Source: JBBSIG01 sp038232215
GTDB taxonomy: Bacteria > Actinomycetota > Thermoleophilia > Gaiellales > Gaiellaceae
Assembly (NCBI GenBank): GCA_038232215.1
Contig: JBBSIG010000095.1
Span: 1 to 9,194 of the forward strand
Reading direction: 5' to 3'
DNA: 9,194 nt
In this document: one piece after another, positions 1 through 5,577 of the stretch
How the letters are laid out: each line of letters starts with the position of its first letter
Numbering within the stretch: the first letter of the stretch is position 1
Position numbers and translations under genes: made by a program
The notes under the pieces: model-generated
Database searches by the model: none
Told to the model about the DNA's origin: nothing
What the model saw: only the letters and a program-made list of their open reading frames with translations

Positions 1-542
1 GCGAGCGTCCGCGCGAGCCCGCGGCTCATCGAGACGATCCCTCCCTTGCTCGCCGCGTAGACGACCGACCCGCCGAAGCCGCCCGTCCACCAGCCCTGCG
101 AGGTGAAGTTGACGATGCGGCCGCCCCGGCCCTGCTCCCGGAAGAGGCGCGCGGCGCTTCGGTTCAGGAAGAACGTCGCCTTCAGGTTGACGTCGAGCTG
201 GAAGTCCCAGTCCTCCTCGGTGACGTCGTCGATCGTCGCGCGGCGTCGCAGCACGGCCGCGAGGTGGGCGAGCGCATCCAGGCGACCGAACGCGTCGAGC
301 GCTCGGCGCAGGAGCGGCTCCTGCCGGTCGAGCTGCGCGAGATCGGAGCCGACTGCGAGATGCCGCTCGGGCGACTCGAGCCCCTGCACGACCTCCGCGG
401 CGGCTTCCTGGTGGAGGTCGACGGCGCAGACGCGCGCCCCGGCCGCGGCGAAGGCCTGCACCACCTCCCGGCCGATGCCTCCGGCCGCGCCGGTGACGAC
501 GACGCCGCGGTCCTCGAGCCCCGCCCCGATGCTCCAGCTCAT
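1..542 (-). CDS. SDR-family NAD(P)-dependent oxidoreductase, 3' end cut by window edge
   Basis: Classical short-chain dehydrogenase, probably oxidising a hydroxyl of a sugar-acid-like substrate in the cytoplasm. My translation gives 180 residues before the edge; the family is usually about 250, so about 70 C-terminal residues are missing. Visible are the Rossmann glycine motif TGAAGGIG (17-24), an acidic Asp42 at the end of beta-2 (suggests NAD over NADP), Asp67, Asn119, and the catalytic Ser148, Tyr162 and Lys166 (YAASK). The usual NNAG motif is replaced by AHLAA near 92-96. The ATG at 542-540 overlaps the stop of the upstream enolase-family gene as ATGA, so the two are almost certainly one transcript with coupled translation. 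No strong ribosome site is seen before it. Family is certain; substrate unknown. A role after the neighbouring dehydratase, as in oxidative 2-keto-3-deoxy-acid pathways, is inference. Confidence 0.93.
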   Translation of the reverse strand, partial: MSWSIGAGLEDRGVVVTGAAGGIGREVVQAFAAAGARVCAVDLHQEAAAEVVQGLESPERHLAVGSDLAQLDRQEPLLRRALDAFGRLDALAHLAAVLRRRATIDDVTEEDWDFQLDVNLKATFFLNRSAARLFREQGRGGRIVNFTSQGWWTGGFGGSVVYAASKGGIVSMSRGLARTL

Positions 543-1693
543 GCCGCCAGATCCACCCGGTGACGGTCGATGTAGTCCTCGTCGAGCTCCCAGCCGAGCC
601 CGGGCGCGTCCGAGAGCTCGATCGCGCCGTCGACGAGGGTCGGCCGGTTCGCGATCAGGTTCCACCAGATCGGGTCGCGATCCGGATGGAAGCACTCCAC
701 GTAGCCGCCGTGCGGAATCGAGCACAGGAGGTGGCTCGCGACCTGGGGCTCCTCGTGGTGCCCCATCGTGACGTCGAAGGCGAGCGCCATCGCGGCCACG
801 CGCCGCCACTCCGTCGGCCCGCCCGACCAGGAGGCGTCGAAGTTGCACACGTCGATCGCACCCTCGACCATCAGGTCCCGGCAGCCGCCGGCGGAGAGCT
901 CGCTCTGACCCGCGCAGACGCGCACGCCGGCGCCGTGGCGCACGTCGCGCATGGCGCGCCGGTCGTTGTCCCAGCGGCAGGGCTCCTCGAACCAGAGCAG
1001 GTCGCAGTCCGCCACGAGCCGCGCGAAGCGCAGCGCCTCCTGCGGGCTCCAGCCCTGGTTCGCGTCGGCCGCCAGCACGAAGTCGGGCCCGGCCGCACGG
1101 CGCGCCTCGCGGAAGCGGTCGGCGTCCTCCTCGGGGGTAAGTCCCCCAACCTTGAACTTCATTCCGGCCAGCCCTTTCTCGCGCAGCTCCTCGACCTCGG
1201 CCGCGATGTCGGCGTCCGCTCCGTAGTACCCGCCGATCGAGATCATCTCGATCCGGTTCCGGTAACCGCCCCAGAGCCGCCAGAGCGGCTGGCCGAGCGC
1301 CTTGCCGACTGCGTCCCAGATCGCCGTGTCGACGCAGGCCGAGGCCACGAGCCCGAGCCTGCGGTCGCGCAGGATGTCGAACGTGACCGGGCGGGCGACC
1401 TGCCAGCAGCGCTCGACCGAGAGCGCGTCCTGGCCGAGCAGGGGAGGACAGATCTCCTCTCTGACGATCCGGTCGATCTCCGCGAGGGCCGCGTCCTCGT
1501 CGCCCGCGTAGGCCTCGCCGACGATGCCCTCGTCCGTCACGACGCGCGTGATCACGGTCGAGCGGTGCGTCATCTGATAGCGGCTGCCGCGATAGACGCG
1601 GGCGAGCGGTACGCGGATCGGGATCGTCTCGATCGCCCTGATCGTCAGTCGCGGGACGGTGTGCGTCTGGACGGTCTCACGAGCGAGGCTCAT
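539..1693 (-). CDS. Mandelate racemase/muconate lactonizing enzyme family protein (enolase superfamily, MR subgroup)
   Basis: 384 residues, a normal full length. Enolase-superfamily enzymes abstract a proton alpha to a carboxylate with Mg2+ help; most MR-subgroup members are acid-sugar dehydratases, some racemases. The N-terminal capping domain spans about 15-140 and the barrel follows. Active-site residues are visible: Lys179-x-Lys181 (GMKFKVGG), metal ligands Asp210 (AADANQGW), Glu236 (WFEEP) and Glu265 (CAGQSE), then Asp286 (NFDAS) and His313 (GHHEEP), the His-Asp dyad of the MR subgroup. The neighbouring His312 makes an uncommon HH pair. The ATG at 1693 is preceded by AAGGGA (1698-1703) four bases upstream; the family domain starts near residue 15. 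It is first in a two-gene unit with the SDR and has its own promoter and LacI-type operator upstream. Family and subgroup are confident; the substrate is not recognised. Confidence 0.95.
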   Translation of the reverse strand: MSLARETVQTHTVPRLTIRAIETIPIRVPLARVYRGSRYQMTHRSTVITRVVTDEGIVGEAYAGDEDAALAEIDRIVREEICPPLLGQDALSVERCWQVARPVTFDILRDRRLGLVASACVDTAIWDAVGKALGQPLWRLWGGYRNRIEMISIGGYYGADADIAAEVEELREKGLAGMKFKVGGLTPEEDADRFREARRAAGPDFVLAADANQGWSPQEALRFARLVADCDLLWFEEPCRWDNDRRAMRDVRHGAGVRVCAGQSELSAGGCRDLMVEGAIDVCNFDASWSGGPTEWRRVAAMALAFDVTMGHHEEPQVASHLLCSIPHGGYVECFHPDRDPIWWNLIANRPTLVDGAIELSDAPGLGWELDEDYIDRHRVDLAA

Positions 1694-1711
1694 CTCGTCC
1701 CTTCGGTGGCC

Positions 1712-1727
1712 CTGGTAACGGTTCCAG
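1712..1727. promoter_or_regulatory. LacI-family-type operator palindrome
   Basis: The 16-mer CTGGTAACGGTTCCAG matches its own reverse complement at 12 of 16 positions and has a CG dinucleotide exactly at its centre, the hallmark of LacI/GalR-family operators. It lies 18 to 34 bases before the ATG of the enolase-family gene and covers the transcription start expected from the promoter at 1731-1760. A repressor bound here would block initiation, presumably until the acid-sugar substrate or an intermediate appears. No LacI-type gene is inside the window. Dyad and position are seen; the regulator class is inferred. Confidence 0.6.
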
Positions 1728-1730
1728 TAC

Positions 1731-1760
1731 AGCTTACGACGATCCTCGGCCGGCTGTCAA
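1731..1760 (-). promoter_or_regulatory. Promoter for the enolase-family/SDR unit
   Basis: Reading the minus strand, a perfect -35 TTGACA occupies 1760-1755 and contains the TGA stop codon of the MaoC gene (1759-1757). An 18-base spacer leads to TAAGCT at 1736-1731, a weak -10 (three of six consensus bases, including the key second A and final T). Transcription would start near 1724, about 30 bases before the ATG at 1693. The weak -10 is the main doubt. Confidence 0.5.
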
Positions 1761-2275
1761 ACCGTCCAGTCGGTCTTCGCCTCGGGAAACGTGGGAGCGG
1801 ACTCCGGAGCGTCGCGCGTATAGAGCATGAACGTCCGCCGGTACTCGATCACGACCTCGCCCCGCTGGTTGATCCCCCTGCAGCGCATCGAGACGATGCC
1901 GAGGCTCGGCTTCGACCTCGACTCGCGCTTCTCGAGGATCTCGCTCTCGGCCCAGAGCGTGTCCCCGACGAAGACCGGGTTCGGCAGCTTGATGTCGGTC
2001 CAGGCGAGGTTCGCGGGGGTGTGCTCGCTCGTGTCGGGCACCGACATCCCGGTGATCAGCGCGAGTGTGAACGTGCTGTTGACGACGATGCGGCCATGAC
2101 GCGTCCCCTCGGCGTAGGGGGCGTTGAAGTGGATCTGGTTCGTGTTCATCGTCAGGCAGGTGAAGAGGAGGTTGTCCGTCTCGGTCACCGTCCTGCCGAA
2201 GCGGCTGCGGAAGACGTCGCCGACGTCCAGGTCGTCGTAGAAGCGGCCCCTCCAGATCTTCGGCGCCCGGTCCAT
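1757..2275 (-). CDS. MaoC-like hot-dog-fold acyl-CoA hydratase/dehydratase
   Basis: 172 residues, the size of a single-hot-dog MaoC protein; these hydrate or dehydrate 2-enoyl-CoA thioesters. The signature lies at 33-60: TDNLLFTCLTMNTNQIHFNAPYA-like, with Asn44 and His49 at the positions of the catalytic Asp and His of R-specific enoyl-CoA hydratases (same five-residue spacing). From memory, Asn in place of Asp recurs in a MaoC subgroup next to CitE-like lyases, so it probably marks a subfamily, not a dead enzyme. The ATG (2275-2273) overlaps the upstream lyase stop by one base (TGATG), with a good ribosome site AAGGGAG at 2282-2288, so the two are translationally coupled. With the CitE-like lyase and the CoA transferase across the divergent junction, a role in hydrating itaconyl-, mesaconyl- or a similar CoA ester is the best guess. 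The much longer upstream in-frame reading is spurious. Confidence 0.93.
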   Translation of the reverse strand: MDRAPKIWRGRFYDDLDVGDVFRSRFGRTVTETDNLLFTCLTMNTNQIHFNAPYAEGTRHGRIVVNSTFTLALITGMSVPDTSEHTPANLAWTDIKLPNPVFVGDTLWAESEILEKRESRSKPSLGIVSMRCRGINQRGEVVIEYRRTFMLYTRDAPESAPTFPEAKTDWTV

Positions 2276-3123
2276 CAGCGTCTCCCTTCGTGCTCGTCGA
2301 GGACTCTGCGGGCGCGCTTGACCACCGGCAGGTCGATCATCTCGCCTCCGAGCGAGACGGCGCCGAGGCCGCGGGCGAGCCCGTCCTCGTAGGCGGCGAC
2401 GATCTCGCGCGCGCGGGCCACCTCCTCGTCGCGGGGCGCGAAGCCCCGGTTGACCGTCTCGATCTGCGCGGGGTGGATGCACGCCTTGCCGCGGAAGCCG
2501 AGCGAGCGCGCGCGCTCCACCTCGGCCGCGAGGCCGGCGGCGTCCCGAAAGTCTGCGTGGACGCCGTCGAAGGGGGCCCGGAGCCCGGCGGCGGCCGATT
2601 CGAGCACGACCTTCGAGCGCGCGAAGAGGATCTCGTGCCCGTCCCGGCGTGGCTCCAGGCCGAGCTCTGCCCCGAGGTCGATCGCGCCCAGGAAGAGAGC
2701 GGCGACGCGCGGCTGCGAGGCCAGCTCGAAGGAGGCGTGCAACCCGGCCGCGCTCTCGACGAGCGCGATCACGGGCGGGCCCGCCGGCCCGAGCTCCGCG
2801 ACTGAGGCCGGGGTCGCCTTCGGGAGCACGAGCGCGTCGAGCTCGAGCTCCGCCGCGGTCTCGAGGTCGGCGTCGCTGCCCGGGTTCACCCGCAGCATCG
2901 TCAGGCAGCGCGTCGGCTGCGAGGCGAGGACCCGGGCCACGAGCGCGCGGGCCGCGTCTTTCTCGCCCGGGGCGACTCCGTCCTCGAGGTCGGCGACGAC
3001 GGCGTCCGCCTCGGAGGCCAGCGCCTTCACGAGCTTGCGCTCGTCGCTGCCCGGCGCGAAGAGGAGGGAGCGGACGGATGAGAGGTCGGGGGCCGTGGGG
3101 ACACTGTTTATATAAGGGCGCAT
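2275..3123 (-). CDS. CitE/HpcH-family acyl-CoA lyase (citramalyl-/malyl-CoA lyase-like)
   Basis: 282 residues, typical of stand-alone CitE-like lyases, which perform Mg2+-dependent retro-Claisen cleavage of 3-hydroxyacyl-CoA esters such as citramalyl-CoA or malyl-CoA. Visible: LLFAPGSDERKL (20-31), ADLEDGVAPGEK (44-55), substrate Arg78 in LRVNP, LPKA (100-103), metal ligands Glu123 (ALVESAAG) and Asp149 (GAIDLGAELG), GVHADF (187-192) and the C-terminal GKACIHPAQIETVN (212-225). Family homology starts near residue 17. The ATG at 3123-3121 is the nearest in-frame start; a further ATG at 3225 would run deep into the divergent CoA-transferase gene and adds unrelated sequence. No good ribosome site sits close to 3123, so the true start is slightly uncertain. 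First gene of a pair with MaoC. The HpaI-type 2-keto-3-deoxy-acid aldolase alternative is less likely because the N-terminal and HPAQI motifs are CitE-type. Confidence 0.93.
   Translation of the reverse strand: MRPYINSVPTAPDLSSVRSLLFAPGSDERKLVKALASEADAVVADLEDGVAPGEKDAARALVARVLASQPTRCLTMLRVNPGSDADLETAAELELDALVLPKATPASVAELGPAGPPVIALVESAAGLHASFELASQPRVAALFLGAIDLGAELGLEPRRDGHEILFARSKVVLESAAAGLRAPFDGVHADFRDAAGLAAEVERARSLGFRGKACIHPAQIETVNRGFAPRDEEVARAREIVAAYEDGLARGLGAVSLGGEMIDLPVVKRARRVLDEHEGRR
3108..3116 (+). promoter_or_regulatory. -10 element (TATAAG within palindromic TTATATAA), leaderless start of the CoA-transferase gene
   Basis: TATAAG at 3111-3116 (or TATATA at 3109-3114) is an isolated AT-rich island in GC-rich sequence, 5 to 7 bases before the ATG at 3122. 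Transcription would start at or beside the ATG, giving a leaderless mRNA, common in actinobacteria. There is no Shine-Dalgarno sequence in between and no clear -35. The core TTATATAA (3108-3115) is self-complementary and could also serve the opposite strand. Confidence 0.55.
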
Positions 3124-4333
3124 GGCCCTGCCGCTCGCCGACCTCCGGATACTCGCCGTCGAGCAGTTCGGGGCGGGCCCCTGGGCCACGCTCCAGCTGG
3201 CCGACCTCGGTGCCGAGGTGATCAAGATCGAGGATCCGTCCGTGGGCGGCGACGTCGGGCGCTACGTGCCGCCGTACCAGGAGGGCGAGGACTCGCTCTT
3301 CTTCGAGACCTTCAACCGCAACAAGCTGAGCCTCTCTCTCGACCTGCGCCACGACGAGGCCCGCGGCGTCCTCGAGGACCTCGTCCGTCACTCGCACGTC
3401 GTCTTCTCGAACCTGCGCGGCGACCAGCCGGCGCGCCTCGGGCTGACTTTCGAGGCGCTCCGCGACGTGAACCCGCGCATCGTCTGCTGCTCGCTGTCCG
3501 GGTTCGGCACGACGGGGCCGCGCGTGGCCCAGGGCGGCTACGACTACGTGATGCAGGGCCTGGCCGGCTGGATGAGCCTGACCGGCGAGCCGGAGGGGCC
3601 GCCGACGAAGAGCGGCCTCTCGCTCGTCGACCTCTCGGCCGGATACGTGGCCGCGATCGCGATCCTGGCGGGCGTGAGGCGCGCCGAGCGCGAGGGGATC
3701 GGGTGCGACTGCGACATCTCGCTCCTCGAGACCGCGCTCGCCGAGCTGATGTACGTCGGCACGTGGGTCGCGAGCCGCGGGTACGCACCGCAACGGATGG
3801 CGCAGTCGGCCCACCCGTCGCTCGTCCCCTTCCAGAACGTCCCGACCGCCGACGGCTGGATCGTCGTGGCGGCGCCGAAGGAGAAGTTCTGGCGGGCGGT
3901 CTGCGAGGTGATCGAGCGGCCCGAGCTGGCCGCCGACGAGCGCTTCCGAGACTTCGCGGCGCGCGACCGCCACCGGGACGAGCTCGTCCCGCTGCTGAAC
4001 GAGGCGTTCCGCAACCGGCCGAGCAGCGAGTGGCTCGAGCGCCTGACGGCCGCCGGCGTCCCGTGCGGGCCCGTGAACGACGTCGCCGGCGCGCTGAGGG
4101 ACCCGCAGGTCGAGGCCCGCCGCGGCCTCGTCGAGTACGAGCATCCCCGTCTGGGGACGGTACGCGAGGTCGCGAGCCCGCTCCGAGTCGGGCCGGAGGA
4201 GCAGCCGCTGCGGCGGGCGCCGTTTCGGGGCGAGCACACCGAGCGCGTGCTCGTCGAGCTCTGTGGCTACTCGCGCGCGCGCGCGAGAGAGCTCGCGGCA
4301 GCCGGGACCTTCGGGCCCGATCGGACACGATAG
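3122..4333 (+). CDS. CaiB/BaiF family (class III) CoA transferase
   Basis: 403 residues, the usual family length. Class III transferases move CoA from a donor thioester, often succinyl-CoA, to a carboxylic acid, forming an aspartyl intermediate. The sequence shows the N-terminal LPLADLRILAVEQFGAGPWA, LADLGAEVIKIEDP (26-39), the NRNKLSLSLDL block (65-75), and the nucleophile Asp170 in SLVDLSAGY, aligned with Asp169 of formyl-CoA transferase; the C-terminal GVPCGPVNDV motif is also present. Its ATG overlaps the ATG of the divergent CitE-like gene in one CATG, and a -10 element sits directly before it. It leads a plus-strand set that continues into ferredoxin after 37 bases. Together with the CitE-like and MaoC genes it resembles itaconate or mesaconate CoA-activation systems; formate, oxalate, carnitine or aromatic acids as acceptors cannot be excluded from sequence. 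Confidence 0.95.
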   Translation: MALPLADLRILAVEQFGAGPWATLQLADLGAEVIKIEDPSVGGDVGRYVPPYQEGEDSLFFETFNRNKLSLSLDLRHDEARGVLEDLVRHSHVVFSNLRGDQPARLGLTFEALRDVNPRIVCCSLSGFGTTGPRVAQGGYDYVMQGLAGWMSLTGEPEGPPTKSGLSLVDLSAGYVAAIAILAGVRRAEREGIGCDCDISLLETALAELMYVGTWVASRGYAPQRMAQSAHPSLVPFQNVPTADGWIVVAAPKEKFWRAVCEVIERPELAADERFRDFAARDRHRDELVPLLNEAFRNRPSSEWLERLTAAGVPCGPVNDVAGALRDPQVEARRGLVEYEHPRLGTVREVASPLRVGPEEQPLRRAPFRGEHTERVLVELCGYSRARARELAAAGTFGPDRTR

Positions 4334-4370
4334 GCCGGCACGCGAGTCGTCGTCGAAAGAGAGGTCTGCA

Positions 4371-4589
4371 GTGTCCGAGCCCCCGCTCAGCATCGTCGTC
4401 GACCGAGAGGCCTGCATCGGCTCGGGGAGCTGCGTGCTCGAGGCGTCGAGCACGTTCGACCTCGACGAGGAGAACGTTGCCGTCGTCCGCGACCCGGCGG
4501 GCGACGCGCTCGAGGACGTGCTCTCCGCCATGCGGCTCTGCCCGACGAGCGCGATCGAGGTGCGCCGCGGCGGCGAGCTTCTCGAGTAG
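4371..4589 (+). CDS. [3Fe-4S] ferredoxin, actinobacterial single-cluster type
   Basis: 72 residues from a GTG start preceded by AAAGAGAGG (4356-4364) six bases upstream, which fixes the start. Three cysteines, Cys15, Cys21 and Cys57, in the pattern CIGSGSC ... CPTSAI, with Ser18 where a fourth cysteine would sit in a [4Fe-4S] protein. This is the pattern of small actinobacterial ferredoxins that pass electrons, most often to cytochrome P450s. The conserved DxExCIGSGSCV and FDLDEENV segments support the call. It lies 37 bases after the CoA transferase, probably in one operon, yet no P450, Rieske oxygenase or ferredoxin reductase is in the window, so its partner is unknown. Upstream in-frame codons reach into the CoA-transferase gene and are not part of the protein. 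Confidence 0.92.
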   Translation: MSEPPLSIVVDREACIGSGSCVLEASSTFDLDEENVAVVRDPAGDALEDVLSAMRLCPTSAIEVRRGGELLE

Positions 4590-4622
4590 AGCGGGAATGT
4601 CCGCGCCGCTGGAGGCCAGGCT

Positions 4623-4644
4623 GCTCGAGCGCCGCACCTCGAGC
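4623..4644. terminator. Possible short hairpin after the ferredoxin gene
   Basis: GCTCGAG (4623-4629) and CTCGAGC (4638-4644) are perfect inverted arms around an eight-base loop. The stem starts 34 bases after the ferredoxin stop and ends 26 bases before the -10 of the next gene. There is no U-tract, so it may be an attenuating hairpin, a weak terminator or chance in GC-rich DNA. Confidence 0.3.
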
Positions 4645-4670
4645 CCGGCGGCCGGAGCTGAGTACCGCAC

Positions 4671-4676
4671 TATGAT
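4671..4676 (+). promoter_or_regulatory. -10 element TATGAT, leaderless start of the dehydrogenase gene
   Basis: TATGAT matches five of six bases of the TATAAT consensus and lies six bases before the GTG at 4683, so the transcript would begin at the start codon. No Shine-Dalgarno is present before that GTG, which fits leaderless translation. No convincing -35 is seen. The layout, a -10 then GGCGC then the start codon, is the same as at 3111-3124. Confidence 0.55.
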
Positions 4677-4682
4677 CGGCGC

Positions 4683-5549
4683 GTGCGAGTGCTCGTCGTC
4701 GGCGCCGGGCTGATGGGGTCGCAGATCGGCGTCGAGTACGCGCTGGGCGGTCACGACGTCACGCTCACGGCCCGGCGGCCCGCGGGCGTGGAGGAACGTG
4801 TCGACGCGGCGCTCGCGACCGTCGAGGCGTACGGCCTGGCGACCGCCGTCGAGGTGCGTGCGGCACGCGGACGAATCACTGTCGGCGTGAAGCCGGAGCC
4901 GGCCGGCTGGGCGATCGTCGTCGAGTCCGTGCCCGAGGAGCTCTCCCTGAAGGCGAGCGTCCTAGCCCCGGTCGCGGAGGCGTCCCCCGACGCGATCCTC
5001 GCCTCCAACGCCTCGTCCCTCAGCATCACGGAGCTCGGAGAGGGCGTCGGAGCCCCGGCGCGGACGATCGGCACCCACTACTGGAACCCGCCGCTCTTGA
5101 TGCCGCTCGTGGAGGTGATTCCCGGAGCGGGGACCGACCCACTCGTCGTCGAGCGCGTACGGGAGGTCGTCCTGGCGCTCGGCAAGCGGCCGGTCCTGGT
5201 CGAGCGAGACGTCCCAGGCTTCATCTGGAACAGGCTGCAGTTCGCGCTCCTGCGCGAATGTCTCTGGCTCGTCGAGAACGGGGTCGCCTCGCCGGAGACG
5301 GTCGACGAGGTCGTTCGCTCGGGGCTCGCGCGGCGCTGGCGTCACGTCGGGCCGTTCCAGGCGGTCGCGCTCGGCGGCGTCGACACCTGGAACCGGGCCG
5401 GCGCCAACCTCGCGCCCGAGTTGTCCAACGAGCGGCAACTGCCCGACCTGCGTCAGTGGGCCGCCTCGAACGGCGACGCCCTCGCCGACCTGGCGCGGCA
5501 GCGCGATGCCGCGCTCGCGCGCGAGCTGATTGAGGAAGGCGGCGCTTGA
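4683..5549 (+). CDS. 3-hydroxyacyl-CoA dehydrogenase family protein (hydroxyacid dehydrogenase)
   Basis: 288 residues. The family oxidises L-3-hydroxyacyl-CoAs or, in L-gulonate and L-carnitine dehydrogenase branches, free 3-hydroxy acids with NAD. Seen are the N-terminal dinucleotide motif VGAGLMGSQI (6-15), ESVPEELSLK (81-90), and residues aligned with the catalytic set of human HAD: Ser111 (ASNASS), His132 with Asn135 (HYWNPP), Glu144 (PLVEV, 12 after the His) and Asn183 (IWNRLQ). The C-terminal domain is about 180-288. The HYWNPPLLMPLVEV segment recalls the free-acid (gulonate/carnitine) branch more than fatty-acid FadB proteins, but this is a weak impression. The GTG start lies just after a strong -10; GTG at 4689 is a close alternative. 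The gene ends 28 bases before the DenD-like gene, so those two form a unit, plausibly oxidising related hydroxy acids. Confidence 0.9.
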   Translation: MRVLVVGAGLMGSQIGVEYALGGHDVTLTARRPAGVEERVDAALATVEAYGLATAVEVRAARGRITVGVKPEPAGWAIVVESVPEELSLKASVLAPVAEASPDAILASNASSLSITELGEGVGAPARTIGTHYWNPPLLMPLVEVIPGAGTDPLVVERVREVVLALGKRPVLVERDVPGFIWNRLQFALLRECLWLVENGVASPETVDEVVRSGLARRWRHVGPFQAVALGGVDTWNRAGANLAPELSNERQLPDLRQWAASNGDALADLARQRDAALARELIEEGGA

Positions 5550-5577
5550 CGAGCGAGCTGCGCGTCGCTCGACGCCC

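Larger units (their letters stand above)
4590..4682. other. 93-base intergenic spacer
   Basis: This gap between ferredoxin and the dehydrogenase holds a 7-bp hairpin (4623-4644) and a -10 element (4671-4676). A 38-codon ATG frame (4597-4713) runs across the gap into the next gene; it resembles no family I know and is not called. Confidence 0.6.

Noticed and set aside
560..2392. A 610-codon plus-strand open frame
   Set aside because: It lies antisense to the enolase-family and MaoC genes, both with full catalytic motifs, and its own translation has low-complexity composition and no recognisable domain.
3124..3225. Upstream ATG extension of the CitE-like gene to 3225
   Set aside because: The extra 34 residues resemble no CitE N-terminus and would overlap about 100 bases of the divergent CoA-transferase gene.
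4271..4284. Alternating CG run as possible Z-DNA or repeat element
   Set aside because: It falls inside the CoA-transferase C-terminus (SRARAR) and is explained by arginine/alanine codons in GC-rich DNA.
1757..4531. A single 924-codon minus-strand open frame
   Set aside because: Only its last 172 codons (the MaoC gene) resemble a protein. The rest is Arg/Pro/Ala-rich antisense to the CoA transferase and out of frame over the CitE-like gene, as expected in very GC-rich DNA.
4597..4713. Small 38-codon ATG frame after the ferredoxin
   Set aside because: No recognisable protein features, and it runs over the -10 element and start of the next gene in another frame.
5530..5577. TTG start for the DenD-like gene
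   Set aside because: It adds 16 residues before the Rossmann strand and overlaps the previous gene; GTG 5578 places the NAD motif at the normal distance from the N-terminus.
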